Below are positions 37,166-46,953 of a DNA stretch of 64,000 nt, piece after piece; within the stretch, counting starts at the first letter, position 1, and every line of letters starts with the position of its first letter. A program made the translations under genes and the position numbers. The notes under the pieces were generated by a model that did not search any database, was not told where the DNA came from, and saw nothing but the letters and a program-made list of their open reading frames with translations. Source of the stretch: Bacteroidota bacterium (lineage in GTDB: Bacteria; Bacteroidota; Bacteroidia; Chitinophagales; UBA10324). Location of the stretch: positions 1-64,000 of the forward strand of contig JAFDYS010000017.1 in assembly GCA_018267315.1 (NCBI GenBank). The letters run 5' to 3'.

Positions 37166-38665
37166 TTATTTCATCACAACAAACTTCTCGCTTTTTATAA
37201 ACTGTCTATCGATGAATAAGGAACAAAAATAAACTCCTTGCTGCCACAGCGAAACATCAAACGTTTCTGCATCATTGTAAGCATCAACAGCGCGATAAAC
37301 GATTTCACTTCCAGTTAAATCGCTGATCACAAACTCCGCTTTCGAGTTTCTTTGAGCAATGTTATAAACAATATTGGTCTGGTTGAAAGCAGGATTAGGT
37401 GCAATGCGAAAATCATTCTGATCATTCACCTCGACCGTTAAATCTCCGGTGAAACATTCATTGGGGTTAAGGCAACCCATGCTGTCGAGCTTGACCAGCC
37501 ATACATCCTGGCTGCTGGGACCATTCGTAGAACCGGTGATGATAAATCCCTTGTCTGCCGTTTGCTGAAAATCGGAGAAGTAATTGAACGTGCTGTTGCC
37601 GTATTTGTAGGTGTGCTCCCAGAGTTTGTTTCCGTTCTTGTCAACTTTTGCGATCCAGCCCAGGGGGGAAAAGTTGTATTCTTCATCCTCGAAGCCGACC
37701 AGCACAAACGAACTGTCCTCCACTTGTTTTACAATGTAAATGGCATGTGGATTGACTTTGTCATAAATAATCTCCCATAAAAAATTAAAGTTAGTATCCA
37801 TCTTAGCAACATACCGTGGGTATTCATAGTTGCCTGGGGTGATCACGGTATCAAGGCATCCCCACATATAAAATTGCTGGTCAAGCGTGAGTTTCAAATT
37901 CCCGCCTCCGCAATAGAGCGCTCCGGTATTCCATTCTTTTTCTTTGAGAATGTTCCCTGCAGAATCAGTAATCAAAACCCAGGGAGCGTAATTGGTCAGA
38001 GTATATTTTCTTACACCTGAAGTAATTATCCTGTTTTCCGTCCACTCACTTACTTGAAGTCCGATATCTGCCTTCTCGCTGCCATACGACTTATGCCACA
38101 AATAATTGCCGCTAGAATCTACTTTCATAAGCAGTAGGTTTGACAAAGTTAAAGAATCAGGATAAGTAAACCCGGTCAGTGCAAAGCCATTATCAGATAG
38201 AAGCGTGGAATTGTAAGCCGCATCAAAATTACCGGTCTCGATGCTCTTGAAGAAAATTTGATTTCCTTCCGAATCGACCTTAAGAACCACTACGTCCTGA
38301 TCAAGAGTATCGTATTCATTAACTCCACCTGCTAAAAAGTATTCACCATGTGAGAGCTGTTTCATCGTGTGGCTTAATCCCGGGTAGACATCATTGCCTG
38401 TCATAAAATAATTCTGAAATAGTTCAAAATTGCCCTGCGATGTAAATCGCCAATACAAGACACCTACATTGAAGAATTGGCTTTCACCGGAGGAAGCCAC
38501 AGAAAAGGTGGAGTCATCATTTATACTGATTGACCAGCCGAATTCCGGCTCCCCCACATAATCGAAGGTGTTGTTAAATAGATTTTGGGCGTAGCAATTT
38601 ACGGTGCTTAGCAAAATGAAAACTGCTCCGGCTAATGCCAGAGCAGTGTAAATCATTTTTCTCAT
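37166..38665 (-). CDS. T9SS cargo with propeller-like repeats
   Basis: A 499-aa exported protein of unknown function. Signal peptide to NCYAQ (about residue 27). Residues ~35-400 carry irregular repeats such as VVVLKVDSEGNQIF, LLMKVDSSGNYLWHKSYG, VAKMDTNFNFLWE, IAKVDKNGNKLWEHTY and VWLVKLDSMG, the same style as the WQK repeats of the genes at 25477 and 28414 but more diverged. A T9SS sorting domain closes it (IAPNPAFNQTNIVYN to VVMK). It overlaps the stop of the upstream 1421-aa gene by four bases (ATGA), so the two are translationally coupled. Confidence 0.82.
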   Translation of the reverse strand: MRKMIYTALALAGAVFILLSTVNCYAQNLFNNTFDYVGEPEFGWSISINDDSTFSVASSGESQFFNVGVLYWRFTSQGNFELFQNYFMTGNDVYPGLSHTMKQLSHGEYFLAGGVNEYDTLDQDVVVLKVDSEGNQIFFKSIETGNFDAAYNSTLLSDNGFALTGFTYPDSLTLSNLLLMKVDSSGNYLWHKSYGSEKADIGLQVSEWTENRIITSGVRKYTLTNYAPWVLITDSAGNILKEKEWNTGALYCGGGNLKLTLDQQFYMWGCLDTVITPGNYEYPRYVAKMDTNFNFLWEIIYDKVNPHAIYIVKQVEDSSFVLVGFEDEEYNFSPLGWIAKVDKNGNKLWEHTYKYGNSTFNYFSDFQQTADKGFIITGSTNGPSSQDVWLVKLDSMGCLNPNECFTGDLTVEVNDQNDFRIAPNPAFNQTNIVYNIAQRNSKAEFVISDLTGSEIVYRAVDAYNDAETFDVSLWQQGVYFCSLFIDRQFIKSEKFVVMK

Positions 38666-41600
38666 TTTATGATCACGACTTTTTTATTCTCCAATAATTT
38701 ATTATCTGATTTGAACTGCCAGATATATACGCCCTCGTGGTAAGATGAAAGATTAAATTCGATGGAAATTGTTTCAGCAGATACTTCTACCTTTTCAATC
38801 ATTATACCAATAGAATTATAAATCGCTACAGAGGTCACCGGTAATTGACTATTGCTGAAATCAACTTGAATTATTTGATTTGCGGGATTCGGATACAAAA
38901 CAATTCGTTGTCTCGAATTCTGATTCTCATCTTGTTTTTGACTGCTATTCTGGTCTACGTTTTCATCTTCCAATTGAGGTAAATCTTCGGGATAATCTTC
39001 ATTGTAAACCCACTCCAGAATGTTTTGCGCCTGACGGCTGATAACTGAGCTATCTTCAGCGATCTCCCTTATTGCCTTTGCTTGTTCATCGTTCATCTCC
39101 TTCCATGACTTGCCATTTTCAAGCAAATCAATCTGAATCGCCATCAAGTCACAGTAATCCGAATCACTAAGATCAATCTGCGATATTTGTTTCAAAAGTT
39201 CGCGTGCTGATTCAAAATCTCCCGATAGCAGATAAAATGGGATGGCATCTTTCACCTTTTTAAAACTCATCAGCAATTCGATGGCTTCGGTTATTAATCC
39301 GCTATCAATGTAATATTGTACGGCGATAATCACATGTCGATCTAACTGAAATTGGATGTCTGCAATCTGTTGTGTAAGTACACTCATTGCAGAAACTCCC
39401 TCTTGAGCTTCTTCAAATGAGGCGTCTGAAGTGAGTTCAGGAATTTTTGATTCGAGGGTGGATCCAACATTGAAAGAGAGCGGTGAATTTGCAAGCAGAA
39501 CCTGATTGAGATCATTTTCATCCATTGCCGGATTTCGGTTGATGACGGCATCAAGTACTTCATCGCTGAGGTAAGGGCTTGCTGCAAGCAAATCCGATTT
39601 CAACTCAGTTGAGGAAACGGAAGCATCACCGATTTCTGAAAGCAACTTCGCTGTGTTACCGCCATCAATTTGGGTTTTCTCCTCTATTATTTGATCATTC
39701 AGTGCACCAATGGCCGCGAAATTGCAATTCGGATCACAGCCGCCTCCGAAGTCTGATGGGCAGGCGTCGGCAAAATCGAACGGTGTCTGTACGGCACAAT
39801 CCGTTTTTGAAATCTGCACAGTTTTATAAATGGGATTCCAAGGCGGATTGGTATTGTGATAATTGTAATTGAATGTGATGGCTACTACATCCTTGTACAA
39901 GTGGCAAGCTGAACTTGTACCGCAGCCGTTGAAAAACTGATTACCTGCCGGGCCCGTGAGTTCTTGCGGATCGCCTTGAGGAAAACACTGCCCTTGTTGC
40001 GCATTTATCCTTCCCACATTATCACCAATTGGCGGTCCTGAAGAGGTAAGAGTTATATCTCTGATGGTGGTGTTGAAAGTATTACACTTCATTTGCAAAC
40101 CTGTGAGGCCATTATCGGCAGCGTTGCGTCGGTAGGCATTCAGTGAATTATCAGTGCTGTTGAAAGTATTCCGATACGCAAGATTATTTGCAGTCCCGGA
40201 TTTATTGATAATGCCTCCATACAAGTAAGTAGATGCGTAATTGTCATTCACCGTATTTTCATCAATCGTGTAGCCGGTGCATGCATTGAAATAGAATCCA
40301 TACGCGTTAGCAACATCAGGCAAATTGAAAATACTGCGTTGCAGATTCAGCAATGGTTGGGCGATTCCGGTAAAGCAAGTGCCGTGCAGATTGTTGGTGA
40401 AGGTTACCTGATCAACCAGGAGAATATCTTTCAATGCGGAAGAACTCGTAGCGCTGGCATCAATGGCATAGTTGAGATTGTTGAAGAATCCTGCATCATA
40501 CGATCCCAAAACCTGAAAGGAAGCATCAACGGCTTTAATCCCTATCCCTTTTTTGTCGAGTGATAATCCGGCAATCGTATTTTCAATCAAGTCGCGATAG
40601 ATAACAATGCCATGATTGTTTTCTATTCTGATGAATTCATTTGTGCCGTAGGGAAGCGCTGTTGCATCATCCAATTCTCCTGGCAAATATTGATTGCATT
40701 TCATGCTGGAATTATTGAAAAAGCTGGCGTTATCCTGCGAGATGGATAAGGTAAGCGGATAAGGGGGAAAATAGGCCACTCTTTTGCAATTGAGAAAACT
40801 GGCAGACCAGCTTTGCACAATTCCCCCCGTCATACTGTAAGAAGGAACGGGGCTTTTGCTGTAATCAGGCCCAGTACCGTTGAGGAGGTTTTGATAAACG
40901 AGCTGATCTGTTACAAGACCTTCACGCATATTCTCAATCGTGCAGTTGTTGTAAATACGTGCAGAACCCTGATTAGTGAGGGTGCTTATTTGGTATGGAT
41001 TCCCTTCTACCTGAATACCCTCCCATAGTGAGTTGCATGATTGTAAGCCCGTAATCTTTGAGCCCTGACTCATTACCAGTTTTCCTTTAGGCTGTATCAC
41101 AATATTGCATGGTCTTCCAACCTTTCTTGTATCTGCCATTTGAATCACCGTGGATGAGCCTGTGATCGTAAGTGTATGTCCATCCGGAATAATGATTGAA
41201 CTGTTTACCTTTTTACTTGCGGTCCACGTCTCACTCACTCCCACCGTGTATGTTGATTGATTGATATCGCTGGGTCCATAAGCAGTGCGTGATTCACAAT
41301 CGCAGAAAAGTTTGAGGAGATAATCATCGTCGAAATTTTCGGCACAATTACCGCCAATCAGCAATCCACCGTCCGGTGCTTCTACAATTTCATAAACGCA
41401 CTCTTGTCGTTTCAGATTGCCCTGCGTTTTCGGATCACCAAATGGATGGATTGCCTGAGGGCTATCATAGTCAATTGTTTTGTCCCAAATAAGATAATAT
41501 GGATTGTTCCCCATATACTTTGCAACATAAACATCGGTATTCCACAAATCAAGCCCTTCATTATCTTCTTCAGGAAATGGAATTCCACACACTTCGTTGT

Positions 41601-42927
41601 CAATGTCGGAAAACTCAAAAGATTGCTTAGGCACCGTCACAGCGAAATTGCCGTCACTGAGCGTTGTCAATCCAATTTGCAGATCATACGCTTTGACTCC
41701 TCCAAGATTCTCTTCAGCTATATAAGAAAGAGTAGTACTTAGAATATAAACCCGTCCTTGTCCGTCTCCCTGCGAGTTTTCAGCGGCAATATCGACACCC
41801 ATAACGCCGGCAACCAAAATATGTGAGTTAGCAGCATCGTAGGCAATATCATAGCCGATACTATGCTTATCAATTCCGATGTTTACAGTATAAGTATAAT
41901 TGTTTATGACAGTGAGATCGCTGGTATTCACTCTTTGAACAAAAAGATTAAATCCGACTCCACTACCTGCATATTCCTTTCCGGTAATGTACATCGTACC
42001 TCCAGTGGGATCAAGTGTAGCTGCCCTGATCCAACTTTCTTTCCCTGCGTTTCCTACAAATACCTTTGAAAGCAGTTGCCCATTGGACTTATTAATCTTA
42101 ATGACAGCTGCTCGTGTATATCCTTGTCCAATGTTATCAGCCCTGCCACAAATTAAATATGCGTTAGCGGTTTCAACAGCATCGTAAACCACGCTACCAA
42201 AGTCATCCGCTATTGATGGGTCATCGACATAGCCATAAGTAAATTGCCACAAAACATTACCGTTAATATCCGTTTTTACAACGTAGCCCTTTGTTCCGTT
42301 GGAATCATTACAGACAAGATCGTAACCAAGGGGGTGGGTTGCATCCGGATTATATCCAATTCCATTAGCCGTGGAGGATATTTTTAATCGCCCTACGGCT
42401 AAAAATCCGTGGTCGGAAGTTTGAATCACGTTATAAGATCTACCATTAAGTCCAACCGTTCCATTTCTTTCTCCGTAGGATTTATACCATAAAAGATTTC
42501 CTTTTAAGTCAACTAGTGCCATTTTTGGCCGAGGATTTCCCTTGACCCATCCTGTATATTCAAATTCGTCGCACAAGCCCGATCCGTTGACAAACTCATA
42601 ACAGTTATCGTCATTCAGGGGTGTCTCAGAATTTACAAAACTCGAGTACCCGACACCGATAAAACCCATCGGATTGTTAGATGCATCGGTAGCCAGTTTA
42701 ACATCGTAAAACCAATCTTCGCCAGAGTTAGCTTTTGTTTGAGGTCCAGCAGGAGGCTGATTATTTGGTGCGCTTCCCGGATGAATGGGGGCATAGTAAG
42801 TCTTCTGCCATTCAATTCCGGGCGCTTGAGCGCCGAGTTTTATGGACATCAGGATAAGGCAGAAACAAGACAGAGAGATAGAAAGAGAGAGAAAGAATGT
42901 GTGCGTGTGCGCGTGTGTGTGAGTCAT
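38662..42927 (-). CDS. Large T9SS cargo with beta-helix region (1421 aa)
   Basis: A 1421-aa exported protein, the largest in the window; function unknown. The N-terminus is unusual: MTHTHAHTHTFF then a Ser/Leu-rich hydrophobic stretch to LGAQAPG, encoded by dinucleotide repeats; the alternative start MSIKLGAQ (42849) would lose the signal peptide. Residues ~30-540 have propeller-like repeats (GYVVKTDINGNVLWQFTYG; GGLLIGGNCAENFDDD). Residues ~560-1000 look like a parallel beta-helix (LTITGSSTVIQMAD; RIYNNCTIENMREG). A helical, acidic region (~1070-1320) precedes a T9SS sorting domain (LYPNPANQIIQVDF). A -7 box lies 43 bases upstream. Confidence 0.8.
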   Translation of the reverse strand: MTHTHAHTHTFFLSLSISLSCFCLILMSIKLGAQAPGIEWQKTYYAPIHPGSAPNNQPPAGPQTKANSGEDWFYDVKLATDASNNPMGFIGVGYSSFVNSETPLNDDNCYEFVNGSGLCDEFEYTGWVKGNPRPKMALVDLKGNLLWYKSYGERNGTVGLNGRSYNVIQTSDHGFLAVGRLKISSTANGIGYNPDATHPLGYDLVCNDSNGTKGYVVKTDINGNVLWQFTYGYVDDPSIADDFGSVVYDAVETANAYLICGRADNIGQGYTRAAVIKINKSNGQLLSKVFVGNAGKESWIRAATLDPTGGTMYITGKEYAGSGVGFNLFVQRVNTSDLTVINNYTYTVNIGIDKHSIGYDIAYDAANSHILVAGVMGVDIAAENSQGDGQGRVYILSTTLSYIAEENLGGVKAYDLQIGLTTLSDGNFAVTVPKQSFEFSDIDNEVCGIPFPEEDNEGLDLWNTDVYVAKYMGNNPYYLIWDKTIDYDSPQAIHPFGDPKTQGNLKRQECVYEIVEAPDGGLLIGGNCAENFDDDYLLKLFCDCESRTAYGPSDINQSTYTVGVSETWTASKKVNSSIIIPDGHTLTITGSSTVIQMADTRKVGRPCNIVIQPKGKLVMSQGSKITGLQSCNSLWEGIQVEGNPYQISTLTNQGSARIYNNCTIENMREGLVTDQLVYQNLLNGTGPDYSKSPVPSYSMTGGIVQSWSASFLNCKRVAYFPPYPLTLSISQDNASFFNNSSMKCNQYLPGELDDATALPYGTNEFIRIENNHGIVIYRDLIENTIAGLSLDKKGIGIKAVDASFQVLGSYDAGFFNNLNYAIDASATSSSALKDILLVDQVTFTNNLHGTCFTGIAQPLLNLQRSIFNLPDVANAYGFYFNACTGYTIDENTVNDNYASTYLYGGIINKSGTANNLAYRNTFNSTDNSLNAYRRNAADNGLTGLQMKCNTFNTTIRDITLTSSGPPIGDNVGRINAQQGQCFPQGDPQELTGPAGNQFFNGCGTSSACHLYKDVVAITFNYNYHNTNPPWNPIYKTVQISKTDCAVQTPFDFADACPSDFGGGCDPNCNFAAIGALNDQIIEEKTQIDGGNTAKLLSEIGDASVSSTELKSDLLAASPYLSDEVLDAVINRNPAMDENDLNQVLLANSPLSFNVGSTLESKIPELTSDASFEEAQEGVSAMSVLTQQIADIQFQLDRHVIIAVQYYIDSGLITEAIELLMSFKKVKDAIPFYLLSGDFESARELLKQISQIDLSDSDYCDLMAIQIDLLENGKSWKEMNDEQAKAIREIAEDSSVISRQAQNILEWVYNEDYPEDLPQLEDENVDQNSSQKQDENQNSRQRIVLYPNPANQIIQVDFSNSQLPVTSVAIYNSIGIMIEKVEVSAETISIEFNLSSYHEGVYIWQFKSDNKLLENKKVVIIK
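42868..42922. repeat. Simple-sequence tract at the start of the 1421-aa gene
   Basis: A GA-rich tract (42868-42897) adjoins a tract of alternating G with T or C (42898-42922). On the coding strand these give the alternating Thr/His codons 2-10 and the Ser/Leu-rich signal segment. The alternating purine-pyrimidine part is Z-DNA-prone and both tracts could slip in replication. Confidence 0.6.
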
Positions 42928-42969
42928 GGGCTCGGATTTTGGAGGTTATAACGAGTAGCTTCGCAACTT

Positions 42970-42977
42970 CAAACTTA
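42970..42977 (-). promoter_or_regulatory. Promoter -7 box for the 1421/499-aa gene pair
   Basis: The minus strand reads TAAGTTTG, an exact TAnnTTTG match, 43 bases before the ATG at 42927. No clear -33 element. Confidence 0.5.
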
Positions 42978-43133
42978 TTACTTTTCGCAAAATGCTCATG
43001 AACTGGAATGCCATATTTCAATTAATTAAAGAGCATTCCTCGTAAAAACTTGATTCATCGCATGTCTTTGCGCGCCTCCCAATCCTGTGTATTAACTTCT
43101 GAGACTAAAATAGTTTATACATTCATTTTCCTC

Positions 43134-45560
43134 ATGAGAAAATCTCTCATCTGTCTGACGCTCTTTGTTTCTGTTGCCAATTTCACTGTCGCACAAGATA
43201 TGGATTGCTGCAGGGAGCAAAAAGTAATGGCAGGGAACGTATCATTCGCCACAGCTTACGGCAAATGGAATTTCTCCTCACCACTCAACGGAGTCATTGA
43301 AGCCGTTTATCAACCGAATGATTATTCACGAAATGAACTCACGTCAAATGCTGTCATTGCGAAAGCAAGAAATGTTTCCATTTCCATCTCGACAAAAAAC
43401 GACACGCTGATCACTTTCAACAACGATGCTTCTGTAAAAATCAGACGAGGAAAAATTTCATTTCAATTCGGAATTACAGAATCATCTTCACTAAAATCCG
43501 TTTTTCAGGATTCGAAGTACAGGGGATTTCGATTTGATTTGAAAAATGATGAACAAATTTTCGGAGGCGGCGAACGAGCAATACCGCTGAATCGACGCGG
43601 ATACCGATTCAACTTTTACAATCAGCCGGCATACGGCTACGGTGAAGGCGCAGAGAATCTCAACTTCTCTGTTCCGTTTCTCATCTCATCCGATGGTTAT
43701 GGAATTTTCTTCGACAACGTTTCCAGAGGATATGCTGACATCGGAAAAACTGATTCGAACATTTTGGAAGCAGGATTCTTTTCCGGCGAACTCAACTTCT
43801 ACATCATCGCCGGAAAAAATGTGGCTGAGATCGTCACGCGTTTTTCGAAACTCACCGGCACGCAGGACATTCCTCCGCGCTGGGCGCTAGGTGCATTCGT
43901 GAGCCGCTTCGGCTACCAGAGCGAAGCGCAAGCTGATTCTGTGGTGAAGAAAATGTTCGACGAAAAATTTCCGTGCGATGCCATCATCTTCGATCTATTC
44001 TGGTTTGGTGACAGCATCAAGCGTACGCTGGGCAACCTTGATTGGGTGAACAAACAGAGATGGCCCGATCCGGAAAAAATGATTTCAGATTTCAGATCAG
44101 AGGGTATCAAGACCGTTCTCATCACCGAACCTTTCGTGCTCAACACCACTCCGGCTTATGAGCCCACGCTGCATTTACAGTCCGTTGACATCAGCGGCAA
44201 ACCTTTTCTGCTCACCAAATTTTACTTCGGACTCGGCGGACTGCTTGACCTTTTCAGAAATGATGCACAGGATTGGTTCTGGCAGGCATATAACAGGCAA
44301 ATCAAAATCGGCGTAGCAGGCTGGTGGGGCGATTTGGGCGAACCGGAAAATCATCCGGCTGAATTGTATCACAACTTAAAAGACCTGGGATTCCCGCGCC
44401 TCTTTTCTGCTGATGAAGTACACAATCTCTACGGGCAATATTGGAGCAAGATGGTGAGCGATCACTATGCGGAATTTTACCCTGATGTGCGGTTGTTTCA
44501 CCTCAACCGCGCCGGCTTCGCCGGCAGTCAGCGCTTCCAGGCATTTCCATGGACGGGCGATGTGAGCCGAAGCTGGAGCGGCTTACGTGCACAGTTACCC
44601 GTGTTGCTTGGCACGAGCATCTCGGGAATTCCGTATGTGCACAGCGATGCCGGTGGCTTTGCCATGGGCGACAAAGATCCCGAGCTCTTCACGCGCTGGG
44701 TACAGTTCGCCGTGTTCACTCCCATCTTCCGTCCGCATGGAACGGCGCTGGAAAAACTGGAACCCAATGTGAAGAGTATTGAATCGGAGCCGGTGTTTTA
44801 TCCCGAGCCATATAAATCCATTCTCAGAAATTATTACAACCTGCGCTACTCGCTCGGTCCATACAATTACACACTCGCTTACGAGCAGCAACATGGCGGC
44901 AAGCCCTTGATGCGACCGATGTTTTATTATTCAACCGCTGACACCAATCTTTTGCATGCTGGTGATCAGTATTTCTGGGGAGATGAATTGCTGATCGCAC
45001 CCGTGATTGAACAAGGCGCCACTCAGCGGAAGATTTATTTGCCGCAAGGAAACTGGTATGCCTGGAATTCTTCAACGATAACTGAAGGAGGAAAATGGAC
45101 AACTGTTCCGGTTGACATCAACAACATTCCCGTGTTTGTGAAAGCCGGAAGTTTTGTCCCCACCGTGGATTCGCTCAGGAACATGGATGAGTACGATGGA
45201 AGCCATCTTCACGTGTTGTATTACTACTCGCAGGATGCTTCATCATTCACGATGTATGATGATGACGGGAAAACGAACAAATCATGGGAGAAAAATCAAT
45301 TTGAGCTGATCACGCTTTCTTCCTCACAAAAAGGTTCCAAGCAGGTGATAGAAGTGAAGAGCAATAATGGTGTTTATCCCGGAAAACCGGGTGAGAGAAC
45401 GATTACATTCTCATTGATTGGATTACCGGAGAAGCCAAAGAAAGTTTTGGCGGACGGAAAAGATGTATCGGCAATGATCGTATGGAATGACACAAAGAAG
45501 GCACTGCAGGTCAATGTCCTTTTTCAAAATGGCAGCGGGAAATTATTGCTTGAATACTGA
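43134..45560 (+). CDS. Glycoside hydrolase family 31 (alpha-glucosidase type)
   Basis: An 808-aa exported GH31 enzyme that would release alpha-linked sugars, glucose or xylose being usual. Signal peptide ends VANFTVAQ. Order: N-terminal beta-sandwich (to ~240) with FGGGERAIPLNRRG, (beta/alpha)8 barrel starting IPPRWALGAFVSRFGY, nucleophile Asp400 in GWWGDLGEPE, acid/base Asp476 in WTGDVSRSWSGLRAQLP, then GIPYVHSDAGGFA, and C-terminal beta domains (MYDDDGKTNKSW). The ATG at 43134 is chosen for the signal peptide; the longer frame from 43050 is not. Unlike its neighbours it has no T9SS sorting domain, so it may stay periplasmic. It ends 12 bases before the convergent mqnA. Confidence 0.9.
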   Translation: MRKSLICLTLFVSVANFTVAQDMDCCREQKVMAGNVSFATAYGKWNFSSPLNGVIEAVYQPNDYSRNELTSNAVIAKARNVSISISTKNDTLITFNNDASVKIRRGKISFQFGITESSSLKSVFQDSKYRGFRFDLKNDEQIFGGGERAIPLNRRGYRFNFYNQPAYGYGEGAENLNFSVPFLISSDGYGIFFDNVSRGYADIGKTDSNILEAGFFSGELNFYIIAGKNVAEIVTRFSKLTGTQDIPPRWALGAFVSRFGYQSEAQADSVVKKMFDEKFPCDAIIFDLFWFGDSIKRTLGNLDWVNKQRWPDPEKMISDFRSEGIKTVLITEPFVLNTTPAYEPTLHLQSVDISGKPFLLTKFYFGLGGLLDLFRNDAQDWFWQAYNRQIKIGVAGWWGDLGEPENHPAELYHNLKDLGFPRLFSADEVHNLYGQYWSKMVSDHYAEFYPDVRLFHLNRAGFAGSQRFQAFPWTGDVSRSWSGLRAQLPVLLGTSISGIPYVHSDAGGFAMGDKDPELFTRWVQFAVFTPIFRPHGTALEKLEPNVKSIESEPVFYPEPYKSILRNYYNLRYSLGPYNYTLAYEQQHGGKPLMRPMFYYSTADTNLLHAGDQYFWGDELLIAPVIEQGATQRKIYLPQGNWYAWNSSTITEGGKWTTVPVDINNIPVFVKAGSFVPTVDSLRNMDEYDGSHLHVLYYYSQDASSFTMYDDDGKTNKSWEKNQFELITLSSSQKGSKQVIEVKSNNGVYPGKPGERTITFSLIGLPEKPKKVLADGKDVSAMIVWNDTKKALQVNVLFQNGSGKLLLEY

Positions 45561-45572
45561 GGCAACTTTCAA

Positions 45573-46337
45573 TCAACCGGCTGTCATCAACTCACTCCGC
45601 GAGACCGATTCCAGAAAAAATTTCAGTGCGTCACGTTTCGCTTCGTCCATAACGAAACTAATCCTGTTTGTCAGGTAATCTCTTACATCCACATCAGGAT
45701 ATGCCTGCTGCTGCTCCAGAATAACTGAAGGTAAATTCTTCACCCCTTCTCTCATGGCCTCATTGAACTGTCCGACAAATGCCGAAGGCAGTTGCTTGTT
45801 CGCCACCCAGCAGGCGAACACCAACGGGCGGCCGGTGTGCTGCTTCCACACTTCACCCAGGTCATAACAGAACTCAAACTTTGACTTCAGATGAAGGGCA
45901 CGATCGCCGATCAACAAGGCGGCAGTGGTTCCTTTAATTTGCTCTTCAAAGCCGGGAGCGCTTTGAACAATATCAGGGTGCAGTTTCCAATAATCATGAA
46001 TCAGCAGTTGAGCGAGTGCCGCAGAAGTGCGGGACTGATAATCGAGATAAAGTTTCTCAACGGATTCAATGGGCACTGCAGAACAAATCACCACCGAACC
46101 CACTTCCCCATCACAGGTAATTCCGAAATCAGAAATGATGTGCGCTTCCTTCAGAGACGGAATCACCCGCACAGGCACCAGCCCCACATCCACTTCATCG
46201 CGCAGCAGTTGTCCGGCAATGACCGAAGGCGGATTCACTGAGAGTTCAATCTGCGACAACAACGGCGAATGCTCCAACCCATACACAAATGGTTTGGTGT
46301 TGAGATAAGAAACGGCGGCTACTTTAATCCTGCTCAT
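45573..46337 (-). CDS. mqnA: Chorismate dehydratase MqnA (futalosine pathway)
   Basis: Catalyses the first step of menaquinone synthesis by the futalosine route, dehydrating chorismate to 3-enolpyruvyl-benzoate. The 254-aa periplasmic-binding-like fold shows VAAVSYLNTKPFVYGLE, PPSVIAGQLLRDEVDVGLVP, VVICSAVPIESVEKLYLDYQ-like signature parts, LLIGDRAL and VFACWVANK. The ATG at 46337 overlaps the end of the upstream phosphatase gene by 14 bases. With mqnE nearby this indicates menaquinone is not made by the classical MenFDHCEB route here. Confidence 0.92.
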   Translation of the reverse strand: MSRIKVAAVSYLNTKPFVYGLEHSPLLSQIELSVNPPSVIAGQLLRDEVDVGLVPVRVIPSLKEAHIISDFGITCDGEVGSVVICSAVPIESVEKLYLDYQSRTSAALAQLLIHDYWKLHPDIVQSAPGFEEQIKGTTAALLIGDRALHLKSKFEFCYDLGEVWKQHTGRPLVFACWVANKQLPSAFVGQFNEAMREGVKNLPSVILEQQQAYPDVDVRDYLTNRISFVMDEAKRDALKFFLESVSRSELMTAG

Positions 46338-46953
46338 GCACGTACAAATGGTCTCTGTTATTAAACAAAGAGACAGCGAATTGGTTTCCGTCAAATATAA
46401 CCTTATAGAGCGTGAGATTATGATGAGGATAGTCCTCCATGGAACTGATATTTATACCAAGCAGGTTGGGAATGAAAATGCGCATGGCCCGCCCGTGCAT
46501 GCAGATGAGGATTTTCTTTTCCGGGCGTGAAATGAGTTCCGTGATAAAATTTCGCTGCCGCTCTTTCACTTCGTTCGGGCTTTCTCCGCCTTCGGATTTG
46601 GCATCGAGATTCCCCCGTTCCCACTCATGGAGCAACTGGCGGTAATTCATTTTGAAATTATGACTGGCGGGCTGCCCTTCAAAAACGCCCCACGAAATTT
46701 CATCGAGTTCCTGACGCGCTTCCCATGGAATTCCTTTGGCAATAAACCGCCGCACACTTTGCTGGGATCGCTGCAGTGTGGAGGTGAAAATGATGTCGAA
46801 TTTCTCGGCATAATAGTATTCATGAAACAGGTACGCCTGATGTTCGCCCACATCATTGAGCGAAGGATTAACTCCGCGGCCCTGCACTATGCCCTGCTTG
46901 TTGTATTCCGTTTCGCCGTGGCGAATGATCCAGAGTTCTTTACTTGTTTCTAT
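46324..46953 (-). CDS. Histidine phosphatase family protein with apparent ATA start
   Basis: A phosphoglycerate-mutase-like histidine phosphatase (209 aa). The catalytic motif RHGETEYN comes from codons before the first standard start: the nearest GTG (46887) would remove the RHGE motif, so that shorter version cannot be the enzyme. The family-like N-terminus reads ETSKELWIIRHGETEY and is preceded by ATA at 46951-46953; no ATG, GTG or TTG lies further upstream in frame. Other motifs: IIFTSTLQRSQQSVRRF, LDEISWGVFEGQ and ILICMHGRAMRIF (second catalytic His). The ATA overlaps the stop of the upstream four-helix gene (ATAG). Either ATA starts inefficiently, or the start was lost. The substrate is unknown. 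Confidence 0.75.
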   Translation of the reverse strand: METSKELWIIRHGETEYNKQGIVQGRGVNPSLNDVGEHQAYLFHEYYYAEKFDIIFTSTLQRSQQSVRRFIAKGIPWEARQELDEISWGVFEGQPASHNFKMNYRQLLHEWERGNLDAKSEGGESPNEVKERQRNFITELISRPEKKILICMHGRAMRIFIPNLLGINISSMEDYPHHNLTLYKVIFDGNQFAVSLFNNRDHLYVHEQD

